This document shows positions 1-5,109 of a stretch of DNA of 7,325 bases, in pieces (position 1 is the first letter of the stretch; the number at the start of each line of letters is the position of its first letter). The notes beneath the pieces were generated by a model. That model saw nothing but the letters and a program-made list of their open reading frames with translations. It did no database searches and had not been told where the DNA came from. Origin of the DNA: CAYLRY01 sp964386535 (lineage in GTDB: Bacteria; Chloroflexota; Dehalococcoidia; Dehalococcoidales; UBA3254); contig CAYLRY010000072.1 in assembly GCA_964386535.1 (NCBI GenBank), positions 1-7,325 of the forward strand. The letters run 5' to 3'. The translations under genes and the position numbers were made by a program.

Positions 1-167
1 GGGACTGGGGCGATCTCTCCGCCGAAGACAAGGCCGAAAATGACCGCAGCCTGCATGATGGAGAGCGCTTGCTTTCAGCTTATGAAAAGGAAGGCCTGCC
101 CAAAATCTGGATTATCACTGAGGCCGACCGCTCCGCCACCACGGTCTTATTTCCGGATGAGTATTAG
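1..167 (+). CDS. C-terminal part of a small 'plasmid-related'-type protein (5' end outside window)
   Basis: An open frame runs from the window edge (first full codon at 3) to TAG at 165-167 and gives 54 residues, starting DWGDLSAEDKAEND and ending ADRSATTVLFPDEY. The block KIWIITEADRS followed by TT-L-P-EY resembles, from memory, the C-terminus of short proteins annotated 'plasmid related protein' that recur on conjugative elements and plasmids. Their biochemical role is not known to me. The frame is uninterrupted and uses codons like the downstream cassette. The gene ends about 100 bp before the next start, separated by a long inverted repeat, so it probably belongs to a different transcription unit or to the end of an upstream one. 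The family call is moderate; that it is a genuine coding 3' end is likely. Confidence 0.6.
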   Translation, partial: DWGDLSAEDKAENDRSLHDGERLLSAYEKEGLPKIWIITEADRSATTVLFPDEY

Positions 168-169
168 GC

Positions 170-249
170 AAGATTAAGCGCTCGGCTCCCTGGCGCTGAG
201 TTTTTAAATGATAGAGTCACTCAGCGCCAGCAGCCGGCCGATTAATCTT
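170..249. repeat. Nested imperfect inverted repeat ahead of the operon
   Basis: An exact 11-bp inverted repeat, CTGGCGCTGAG (190-200) and CTCAGCGCCAG (220-230), flanks a 19-nt AT-rich loop. Outside it lie CGGCT (183-187) with AGCCG (232-236), and then AAGATTAA (170-177) with TTAATCTT (242-249), so the symmetry spans about 80 bp with small bulges and one poorly paired segment. The T-stretch lies in the loop rather than after the stem, so a classical intrinsic terminator is not supported. It ends a few bases before the ribosome binding site of the 64-aa gene. It could act as an RNA hairpin, a cruciform or an operator. Confidence 0.75.
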
Positions 250-266
250 AACCGAGGAGATCAGGC

Positions 267-461
267 ATGTTAAATCAACAAGACATCCATTATAAACAGC
301 CTAACCGGCGCAAATGCTACTGGATGGTCCAGGAGTGTCTCAAGGGAAAGAGTCCCTGTTCCTATAGCTGCCCGGGCTATCTTTCGGTAGCCCAGGTAGA
401 TAAACAACGCAAATTAAAAGAGCGAGGAGGTTACCATGACCAGAGTCTTTATCGCGGATAA
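267..461 (+). CDS. Small four-cysteine protein, first gene of the PRTRC-like operon
   Basis: A 64-residue protein with ATG at 267 preceded by GAGGAGA at 254-260, a good Shine-Dalgarno at normal spacing. Four cysteines (17, 24, 31, 35; spacing C-x6-C-x6-C-x3-C) sit in a compact stretch containing CYWMVQEC and CSYSCPGY, followed by a basic tail (KQRKLKERGG). The pattern suggests a small metal-binding (zinc) knuckle. The CxW...C...CPxY arrangement loosely recalls two-CW-type motifs, but I cannot make a family assignment. The 3' end overlaps the ubiquitin-like gene by 26 bp, so it is probably cotranscribed and coupled with it. In classical PRTRC cassettes the gene before protein C is protein E; this protein is much shorter and shows no visible resemblance. 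Its function is unknown. Confidence 0.6.
   Translation: MLNQQDIHYKQPNRRKCYWMVQECLKGKSPCSYSCPGYLSVAQVDKQRKLKERGGYHDQSLYRG
424..430 (+). promoter_or_regulatory. Strong ribosome binding site for the ubiquitin-like gene
   Basis: GAGGAGG at 424-430 lies 5 nt before the ATG at 436, inside the end of the preceding 64-aa gene. It fixes the start of the ubiquitin-like protein and shows that the two genes overlap rather than being alternatives. Confidence 0.8.
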
Positions 462-621
462 TCGGGAGTTCCCGGATCCAGACCCCACGCTGGCAATTAA
501 TGAGGTCCGGCGGCTGCTGGCCGATTTTTTGCCGGAGCTACATAATGCCGAGATCAAAGAGTTGGATAAAGACGGGAAGCACTATATCCAGTTTATTAAG
601 AAGGTGGGCACCAAGGGATGA
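436..621 (+). CDS. PRTRC system protein C: ubiquitin-like beta-grasp protein (Prok_Ub type)
   Basis: A 61-residue protein recognisable as PRTRC system protein C, a family classed as prokaryotic ubiquitin-like (Prok_Ub). The layout fits a minimal beta-grasp fold: an N-terminal strand pair MTRVFIADNREF, a DPDP turn, a helix INEVRRLLADFLPEL (21-35), then strands NAEIKEL and KHYIQFIKKV. It ends Gly-Thr-Lys-Gly (residues 58-61), the VGTKG tail I recall for this family. The terminal glycine is exposed without processing, as an E1 adenylation substrate would need. By analogy it would be activated by the ThiF-type protein and passed to the E2-like protein encoded downstream; conjugation by this family is inferred from domain content and not shown here. 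Its stop overlaps the next start (ATGA). Confidence 0.85.
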   Translation: MTRVFIADNREFPDPDPTLAINEVRRLLADFLPELHNAEIKELDKDGKHYIQFIKKVGTKG

Positions 622-839
622 TTCCCCAAGCAAGGCTGGTAGAGCTACTCAAGAATCTACCTGCAATCCATCTGGAGCTGCTGGACCTGACCTGGCAACT
701 GACCGGGGAGGATGGCGCCCTGGATCCGCAGAAAATCTCTTTCCACTATACCGAGATGGAAAAAGCCATCGCTGAGGCTGAAAGCTATACCCGGGTGACC
801 AAGGAAATGGTGCAATGCCTGACGCGATTACTCCATTAG
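618..839 (+). CDS. Small helical protein of unknown function, coupled to the ubiquitin-like gene
   Basis: A 73-residue protein whose ATG (618) overlaps the TGA of the ubiquitin-like gene in an ATGA arrangement, the hallmark of translational coupling. The own Shine-Dalgarno is weak (purine-rich AAGGTGGG/AAGGG). The sequence is mostly amphipathic helix: ARLVELLKNLPAIHLELLDL (5-24), an acidic turn with GEDGALDP, and a second helical half with YTEMEKAIAEAESY and KEMVQCLTRLLH. There is no signal peptide, membrane segment or catalytic motif. I do not recognise a family. The tight overlaps on both sides (4 bp before, 25 bp after) make it a believable gene and suggest a stoichiometric partner of the neighbouring products. 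Confidence 0.6.
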   Translation: MIPQARLVELLKNLPAIHLELLDLTWQLTGEDGALDPQKISFHYTEMEKAIAEAESYTRVTKEMVQCLTRLLH

Positions 840-1615
840 AGTGCCTGGTCCGGCAGTTGCGTGCCTGTCGCCCGCCTTCTTTCAGCACTCTGATAGGGAT
901 GATTCAGGATAACGAGGATTATGCCGATTTTGTCCATCTCGTAAAGGAGTTTCTGCCGGAAAGAGAAACCGAGATCCTGGGCCAACCCGGTCCAGAGCAG
1001 CAGATATCCAGCTTTGCCGGATATTTTGAAGACCGCTATTTTCCTTTGCCTCACTTCCTGCGCTATAGCGAAGCCGAGGAATACGCCGACCTGACCCAGA
1101 GCATCCCTTTGATCGCCTTGGGATTCGGTTACCAGGACTATGATGACCTGGTGCAAAACGGCAATACCGGCGCCATGCTGATGACCTATTTCTTCCGCCA
1201 GCCCTATGGGGATCAGGGCGCCCGGATCGCCCTGGGTGAAGCCTGCCAGGAACAGGTGCCGGCGGAGTTGCTGCAAAGAATTCCGAAACAAGGTTTCACT
1301 CCGGAGGAACTGCACCAACTGCTGGATGGTACGCCATATCAAGCCCTGGCCACCTGGGGAGACCTGATTCATCTCAATACCGGGAATGAACTTCTGGATA
1401 CCGATGAGGAGATGATGAGTAATTCGGTGCTGCCGGAATGGTCTAAAGAAAACGTGACGTATTTTACCCGCCAGTGGGCCGAGGCCCAGGAAAAACAGCA
1501 GGGACCCTTCGCCATGGCGGAAGAGTTCGAAAAGCAGTCAGCGGCTTACTTCCAGGAAGTGATGGACTTTATCGATCAGCAAAAGGAGAAGCAGAATGAT
1601 GCCAACCTTAAGTAG
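815..1615 (+). CDS. 266-aa protein in the PRTRC F/A position, function unknown
   Basis: A soluble 266-residue protein beginning 25 bp inside the preceding gene, with AAGGAAA about 8 nt before the ATG. Notable stretches are IPLIALGFGYQDYDDL (97-112), PYGDQGARIALGEACQ (130-145), GFTPEELHQLLDGTPYQAL (160-178), GDLIHLNTGNELLDTDEEM (182-200) and a charged helical C-terminus. I recall similar proteins annotated as hypothetical in Firmicute plasmid-like elements, with the same ARxxLxEA, PEELHQxxDGTxY and TGxxxLDT blocks. It does not resemble the proteobacterial PRTRC F sequence I remember, nor a JAB protease (no HxH...D set). It sits between Ub-like and E2 genes, where classical cassettes carry F and A. 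It ends at the TAG just before the RIT left end and appears full length. The role is inferred only as a cassette component. Confidence 0.7.
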   Translation: MPDAITPLECLVRQLRACRPPSFSTLIGMIQDNEDYADFVHLVKEFLPERETEILGQPGPEQQISSFAGYFEDRYFPLPHFLRYSEAEEYADLTQSIPLIALGFGYQDYDDLVQNGNTGAMLMTYFFRQPYGDQGARIALGEACQEQVPAELLQRIPKQGFTPEELHQLLDGTPYQALATWGDLIHLNTGNELLDTDEEMMSNSVLPEWSKENVTYFTRQWAEAQEKQQGPFAMAEEFEKQSAAYFQEVMDFIDQQKEKQNDANLK

Positions 1616-1628
1616 GGAGTTAACTCCC
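1615..1628. repeat. 14-bp perfect palindrome at the gene end / RIT left junction
   Basis: GGGAGTTAACTCCC is exactly self-complementary. It begins in the last base of the stop codon of the 266-aa gene and abuts the larger palindrome at the left RIT end. With no loop it is more likely a DNA-binding or recombination-target symmetry than an RNA hairpin. Confidence 0.7.
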
Positions 1629-1630
1629 CA

Positions 1631-1662
1631 CCAGTGTAATGTAGAGCTTTACATTACACTGG
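1631..1662. repeat. lox-like recombinase core site: 13-bp arms, 6-bp spacer (RIT left end)
   Basis: CCAGTGTAATGTA (1631-1643) and its exact reverse complement (1650-1662) flank a 6-bp spacer, GAGCTT. Two inverted 11-13-bp arms around a 6-8-bp spacer is the standard core-site architecture for tyrosine recombinases (lox, dif, FRT). The placement at the edge of a three-recombinase element makes this the best candidate for the left recombination site. The arm core TGTAATGTA recurs at the right end (5058-5066). Confidence 0.7.
1647..1658 (+). repeat. RIT terminal inverted repeat, left copy
   Basis: CTTTACATTACA is the exact reverse complement of 5058-5069. It overlaps the right arm and spacer edge of the lox-like palindrome, which places the left crossover near 1644-1649. 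Confidence 0.65.
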
Positions 1663-1725
1663 TAATGGAAAGGTGGGGATAATGAAAAGTTGGCATTCAT
1701 ATTATTGCTATTTTCCTTCACCATA

Positions 1726-1735
1726 TTTGCATTAC
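1726..1735 (+). repeat. Sub-terminal RIT repeat, left copy (pairs with 5069-5078)
   Basis: TTTGCATTAC is the reverse complement of GTAATGCAAA at 5069-5078. With the terminal repeat it makes a series of GTAATG/CATTAC hexamers at both ends (near 1637, 1651, 1663, 1730, 5060 and 5069), possibly accessory recombinase-binding sites. Short AT-rich words of this size could also recur by chance. Confidence 0.4.
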
Positions 1736-1765
1736 CCCCTTTGTTTTCTTAAAATTCGCTTTCCA

Positions 1766-2785
1766 TTATTTTCCGAGATTCTTGAGCCAGTTCATCAGTC
1801 CGACATTGCTTTGCCATTCCGGCATTTTATCCGAGACTATGCCATTGATGCTTTTTTCCAAAGCTTTTCTCTTCATTTCGCCGTCGATCCTGGCATAAAT
1901 TTCGGTGGTTTGGATGTCTACATGGCCCAAGAAATCCCGTATGTAGACGAGATTGACATCGGACTGCAATAAATGCATGGCTTTGGAATGACGAAAACAA
2001 TGCGGTGAAAGCTTATCCGGAAACAATTCAGGGAATTCCGTAACCGCTTTAGAGACATATTTTTTGACAATGTAGGTAATCCCGGCACGGGTTAGCTTGT
2101 TTTTCGAACGGTTACAAAATAAAGGGTAATCGAAGACGTGAGGCTCCGTTAGATTATTTTCCTTCAAGTATTGTTTCAAAAGGTCAGCCATGGGTTTCAT
2201 TATTGGCACGATCCGGCTCTTGTTGCCTTTACCTGTCAGTTTTATCGTTGAAGGAGATACCATTCTTGCATCACCCACTTTTAGATCAACAAGTTCCTGT
2301 ACCCTGGCGCCAGACTCGTAGAGTAAGCTTAAAAGGACCTGGTCTCTGCGTCCCTCTCGGGTTCTCTTATCGGGTTTTGTTAGTAGAAACCTCATCGCAT
2401 CGAGCTTCAGGTATTCAATGGTGACTTTCCTGGTTTTTTTCATAGGGATCGCCAATATCTGTTGTGCCTGATGAATATAATCCGGAAATTCTAGCTGCAG
2501 ATAGCGGCAGAAAGAATGAAACGCGGACAGACGTACGTTCCTGGTGGAATTAATACAACGGCGGGTTTTTTCAAGCCAATCCAGATACTCATCAACCAGT
2601 TTTCGGTCCAGGTCATTCAAGGTAAATTTTTCGGGTTTGATCTTTTTCTGTTCGGCGCAGAATTCCAGGAACAGACTAAAAGTATCCCGATAGGACATGA
2701 TGGTATTGGGACTAAGCCCAACAGTACCTGGCAAGTACTTGGCCAGAAAATCGGTCAGGTAATAAGCAAAATCAGTCGGTTTCAT
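1766..2785 (-). CDS. ritC: RitC-type tyrosine recombinase, third gene of the RIT trio
   Basis: A 339-residue site-specific tyrosine recombinase, cutting and rejoining DNA through a 3'-phosphotyrosine intermediate. The N-terminal core-binding domain (about 5-105) has the SAM-like pattern SPNTIMSYRDTFSLFLEFC. The catalytic domain follows with Arg161 (SGARVQEL), Lys186 (TGKGNKSR), His262-x-x-Arg265 (SPHCFRHS), His288 (FLGH) and nucleophile Tyr297 (EIYARID). All six positions are present. The tail after the tyrosine is about 40 residues and helical, as expected for trans packing. The ATG at 2785 overlaps the ritB 3' end by 14 bp and has GGAGGTGG at 2792-2799 on its strand, so it is translated in series with ritB. 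Its final codons approach the left non-coding end. Assignment as ritC rests on position in the trio and length. Confidence 0.9.
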   Translation of the reverse strand: MKPTDFAYYLTDFLAKYLPGTVGLSPNTIMSYRDTFSLFLEFCAEQKKIKPEKFTLNDLDRKLVDEYLDWLEKTRRCINSTRNVRLSAFHSFCRYLQLEFPDYIHQAQQILAIPMKKTRKVTIEYLKLDAMRFLLTKPDKRTREGRRDQVLLSLLYESGARVQELVDLKVGDARMVSPSTIKLTGKGNKSRIVPIMKPMADLLKQYLKENNLTEPHVFDYPLFCNRSKNKLTRAGITYIVKKYVSKAVTEFPELFPDKLSPHCFRHSKAMHLLQSDVNLVYIRDFLGHVDIQTTEIYARIDGEMKRKALEKSINGIVSDKMPEWQSNVGLMNWLKNLGK

Positions 2786-3755
2786 CTTCTACCACCTCCG
2801 GGATTACATAGGCACAGGTCCGGGAAACCTTCTCGATCAATTCCGGATAAGCCTCAGCAGTCAGTCTGACGTAACGTTGCGTAGCTTCCACCGAGCTATG
2901 CCCTACATACGTAGATAGAATGGGGAGTGCAACATAAAGGTCAATTTTATCTTTTACCTGCTTTGCCAGGGTATGTACACAAAAAGTATGGCGCAAGTCA
3001 TGAAGCCTGGGACCTTTACCTTTACCGTGGAAAGAAATTCCGGCCTTCCATAATAGATCACGGTACCCTTTGTAAACACGGGAATATAACAGAGAATTTC
3101 CTTTTTTATTCCTAAAATAATGATCTTCCGGAGCTTTGTTTCTATTGAACACGGCCTGATATCTGATAAACATATCCGTCAGAGGAGCGGATAATGGGAT
3201 CAATCGGTCTTTGTTGAACTTGGAATTCCTGATAAAGAGCACTCCCTTAGTAAAATCCACATCGGCGATTTTTAAGTGGATTGCTTCAGAAATCCTGAGA
3301 CCACAGCAATAAAGGAGGCGAAACAATAAGGGATAATTTTCGTGTTTGTTGGATAATGGATGCGGCGGAATAGAATCGACAACTCGGCAGAAACGCTCGA
3401 TTTCTTCATGGGTAAAGATATGGGGAATATAATCCGGACATCTGGCTTTATGGATTTTGGGAGGAATAAATGCAGTGTATCCCAGGTTCTGCAGATATAA
3501 GGCAAACTGGCGCAACTCACTACTACGATGTGTCCAGTTCTGTCTCGCCTCGTTTTTTCTTTTAGCAGTCCAATCTGTGACCAACTGCTTACTGAGAATT
3601 TTATTCTCTATCTTGTAGTTCAGGGTGAATAAGGAAAATAGGCGTAGTTTTACTCTCATCGTGACATATTTATAACCCAGATTTCTTTGTTGCCTTATGA
3701 AATCTTCTAATAACTCAGCGAATTCACCGACAAAGGGTTTTTCTAGTTTAAGCAT
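2772..3755 (-). CDS. ritB: RitB-type tyrosine recombinase, second gene of the RIT trio
   Basis: A 327-residue tyrosine recombinase. I place the start at 3755, where ATG overlaps the ritA stop (TAATG) and a perfect GAGGAGGT lies 6 nt upstream. An in-frame ATG at 3809 would add 18 residues inside ritA without such a site. The core-binding domain covers about 8-100 (EFAELLEDFIRQQRNLGYKY). The catalytic set is Arg154 (CCGLRISEAIHL), Lys179 (NSKFNKDR), His252-x-x-Arg255 (LHDLRHTF), His286 (YVGHSSVEAT) and Tyr295 (QRYVRL), all intact. Its end runs 14 bp into ritC. In RIT elements the three recombinases are thought to act together, perhaps as a mixed complex on unlike sites; that role is family knowledge and not visible here. 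Confidence 0.9.
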   Translation of the reverse strand: MLKLEKPFVGEFAELLEDFIRQQRNLGYKYVTMRVKLRLFSLFTLNYKIENKILSKQLVTDWTAKRKNEARQNWTHRSSELRQFALYLQNLGYTAFIPPKIHKARCPDYIPHIFTHEEIERFCRVVDSIPPHPLSNKHENYPLLFRLLYCCGLRISEAIHLKIADVDFTKGVLFIRNSKFNKDRLIPLSAPLTDMFIRYQAVFNRNKAPEDHYFRNKKGNSLLYSRVYKGYRDLLWKAGISFHGKGKGPRLHDLRHTFCVHTLAKQVKDKIDLYVALPILSTYVGHSSVEATQRYVRLTAEAYPELIEKVSRTCAYVIPEVVEDETD

Positions 3756-5005
3756 TAGAACACCTCCTCGCCTTGATTCCAGTAAAATGGCGGAGGCTCC
3801 AGCGTACACGTTCTGAGTTGATTAATATCAATCTTTAAATAGACAGAGGTAGACTGAGTGGTCGTATGACCGAGTACTTCAGAGATGACCGGCAAAGGAG
3901 TATTGGCTTCCAGCAGGGCACTGGCGAGACTGTGACGAAGCGCATGCGGTCCGTGTTTTTTACCATCTTGTATTTTTATTCCTGCTGCATGCATACGATT
4001 GGTAACGATGCTGTGTAGAGCATCTTTCGTTAGTTGCCCCATAGGAGGGATTAAACGTAGAAAAATTGCATTAGTGGATGTACATTCCGGTCTGGCATAC
4101 TTCAGGTAATCGATGATCGCCAGTCCTACATCTTCCAGTAAAGGAAGAACAAGCGGCTCTTCCGTTTTCTTCTGTATTATTTCAAGAGTGTTAGTTTCCC
4201 ATTTTAGGTTTTCAAAGGATAAATCGCATATATCTCCTGACCGCAAGCCTAATCTGGAAGCGATCAGTATGATGGCATAATCGCGTTTTCCTGGCGGACT
4301 TCCTCTATCAATTGAAGCCAGCAGCTTTTCCACGTCCTCTTTCGAATAGGCTGAAGGGACTTTTGTTCTCGGTCTGTATCCGTCACGTGGAACAATGTAG
4401 GCAAAATCCCGGGATACCAAGCCATTTTGAGATAAGTAATGAAAGAAAGTACGCAGGTAGCTTAGCGTGTTATGAATCCCCGGAGGTGAATATCGAGCGA
4501 AAGTATCAGTGAATCTTAAAATTACAGCTTCAGTAATCTCGCAGATATCAATAATCCTATGACTGTCCAGATACTTGGAAAATCTTTCGAGACATAGTTC
4601 GTAGGAATGCAATGTACTTTTCGATAAACCCTCAGTTCTCTTTTTATCGATATAATCTCGGAACAACAATTTGAACTGCGGGGGATAGGTACGTATTACC
4701 CGCCTATTATTAGGGAAGATCATTCCATGTAATAAGTAATCCGTGAGTAAATTGATGGCTCTGACATAACGCTGTTTTGGATGAGTTGGCTTTTTATATA
4801 CGGTTATCCCGTATTCGGCCTCCAGAAAATCCATACCGATTCTAGCAGTGAGTATTGTTTCACCATTCAGAGCCATGTAATTCTCCAAGCGCTTCCATGC
4901 TCGGGCAAACACCCTGATAGATAGACTTGAATACTGAGCTTTTTCCAATTCCACCTGTACCTTGTTAATTAATTCATGGATTTCCATTTCTTGATGGTTC
5001 ATCAT
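3755..5005 (-). CDS. ritA: RitA-type tyrosine recombinase, first gene of the RIT trio
   Basis: A 416-residue tyrosine recombinase, the longest of the trio as usual for ritA. It has an extra N-terminal helical segment (1-100), then a SAM-like core-binding domain (about 112-200, with LSKSTLHSYELCLERFSKYL) and the catalytic domain. Catalytic residues are Arg255 (RLGLRSGDICDL), Lys279 or Lys280 in the beta-hairpin (IIQKKTEEP), His354-x-x-Arg357 (PHALRHS), His380 (VLGHTTT) and Tyr389 (SVYLKID), all present. Two adjacent ATGs (5005 and 5002) follow GGAGG at 5010-5014; the second has the better spacing. Upstream lies an inverted repeat (5013-5055) whose inner arm touches this Shine-Dalgarno. The stop is fused to the ritB start (TAATG). 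Its reading direction is opposite to the host operon. Confidence 0.9.
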   Translation of the reverse strand: MMNHQEMEIHELINKVQVELEKAQYSSLSIRVFARAWKRLENYMALNGETILTARIGMDFLEAEYGITVYKKPTHPKQRYVRAINLLTDYLLHGMIFPNNRRVIRTYPPQFKLLFRDYIDKKRTEGLSKSTLHSYELCLERFSKYLDSHRIIDICEITEAVILRFTDTFARYSPPGIHNTLSYLRTFFHYLSQNGLVSRDFAYIVPRDGYRPRTKVPSAYSKEDVEKLLASIDRGSPPGKRDYAIILIASRLGLRSGDICDLSFENLKWETNTLEIIQKKTEEPLVLPLLEDVGLAIIDYLKYARPECTSTNAIFLRLIPPMGQLTKDALHSIVTNRMHAAGIKIQDGKKHGPHALRHSLASALLEANTPLPVISEVLGHTTTQSTSVYLKIDINQLRTCTLEPPPFYWNQGEEVF

Positions 5006-5012
5006 CCGACCT

Positions 5013-5055
5013 CCAATCTTAATATTTTGGCAACGAGGCGCCAGTTAAAGATTGG
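5013..5055 (-). promoter_or_regulatory. Inverted repeat touching the ritA ribosome binding site
   Basis: CCAATCTT (5013-5020) and AAGATTGG (5048-5055) are exact reverse complements. Inside them TGGC/GCCA adds a short inner stem. Read on the ritA strand, the downstream arm runs straight into GGAGG, sharing its first two bases. A folded leader could therefore affect ritA initiation, or the repeat may be a recombinase-binding arm. Inference only. Confidence 0.4.
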
Positions 5056-5057
5056 AT

Positions 5058-5069
5058 TGTAATGTAAAG
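5058..5069 (-). repeat. RIT terminal inverted repeat, right copy
   Basis: TGTAATGTAAAG is the exact reverse complement of 1647-1658. The arm TGTAATGTA (5058-5066) is followed by a candidate 6-bp spacer (5067-5072) and a poorly matching outer arm, unlike the near-perfect left site. Confidence 0.65.
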
Positions 5070-5078
5070 TAATGCAAA
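5069..5078 (-). repeat. Sub-terminal RIT repeat, right copy (pairs with 1726-1735)
   Basis: GTAATGCAAA matches the reverse complement of 1726-1735. It overlaps the edge of the right terminal repeat by one base and lies outside it, whereas the left copy lies well inside the element. The asymmetry argues that it may be coincidental or mark an alternative end. Confidence 0.35.
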
Positions 5079-5109
5079 CGGAAATTGACTAAAAATATCG
5101 GAGGAAGGT

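Larger units (their letters stand above)
1626..1678. repeat. Outer inverted repeat enclosing the lox-like palindrome
   Basis: CCCCACC (1626-1632) is matched by GGTGGGG (1672-1678), enclosing and slightly overlapping the 13-6-13 palindrome at 1631-1662. The right arm lies inside the presumed RIT element and the left arm at or outside its edge. Either the whole symmetric block belongs to the element, or the element landed in or beside a palindromic target. Confidence 0.6.
1647..5069 (-). mobile_element. Complete RIT (Recombinase In Trio) element inserted in the PRTRC-like operon
   Basis: About 3.4 kb containing three consecutive, overlapping minus-strand tyrosine recombinase genes of about 416, 327 and 339 codons in the ritA-ritB-ritC order known for RIT elements, with no passenger gene. 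Non-coding flanks of 150 bp (left) and 104 bp (right) share the 12-bp inverted repeat CTTTACATTACA (1647-1658) / TGTAATGTAAAG (5058-5069). Both copies sit next to plausible 6-bp spacers. The limits given are the outer ends of this repeat; the true ends could lie some tens of bases further out, between 1616 and 5099. All three catalytic sets are intact, so the element may be functional. It is oriented against the operon and more AT-rich than its flanks, which points to separate acquisition. The trio call is firm; the exact ends are tentative. Confidence 0.85.

Noticed and set aside
190..230. Intrinsic terminator for the first partial gene
   Set aside because: The 11-bp stem is strong but the loop is 19 nt and no T-tract follows the second arm, so it was reported as an inverted repeat.
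836..1372. 178-codon minus-strand open frame opposite the 266-aa gene
   Set aside because: It mirrors a well-supported plus-strand gene with its own Shine-Dalgarno and operon overlaps; its translation shows no family features.
1673..1972. Plus-strand open frame over the ritC 3' end
   Set aside because: It is antisense to the catalytic end of an intact recombinase, has no good ribosome binding site, and its protein is a low-complexity aromatic-rich shadow.
2516..2869. Plus-strand open frame across the ritC/ritB overlap
   Set aside because: It is antisense to two recombinase genes with intact motifs; no recognisable domain.
3756..3809. Upstream ATG that would lengthen RitB by 18 residues
   Set aside because: It lies inside ritA with no clear Shine-Dalgarno site; the ATG at 3755 overlaps the ritA stop and has GAGGAGGT at ideal distance.
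1766..5005. Tn554-type transposon or an integron/phage integrase cluster
   Set aside because: Three recombinases of these lengths with overlapping genes and no resistance or passenger genes fit the RIT trio better; Tn554 TnpC is not a tyrosine recombinase.
1726..5078. TTTGCATTAC/GTAATGCAAA as the true RIT ends
   Set aside because: The copies are placed asymmetrically (one about 80 bp inside the left end, the other at the right edge); the 12-bp pair adjoining the 13-6-13 site is the better candidate.
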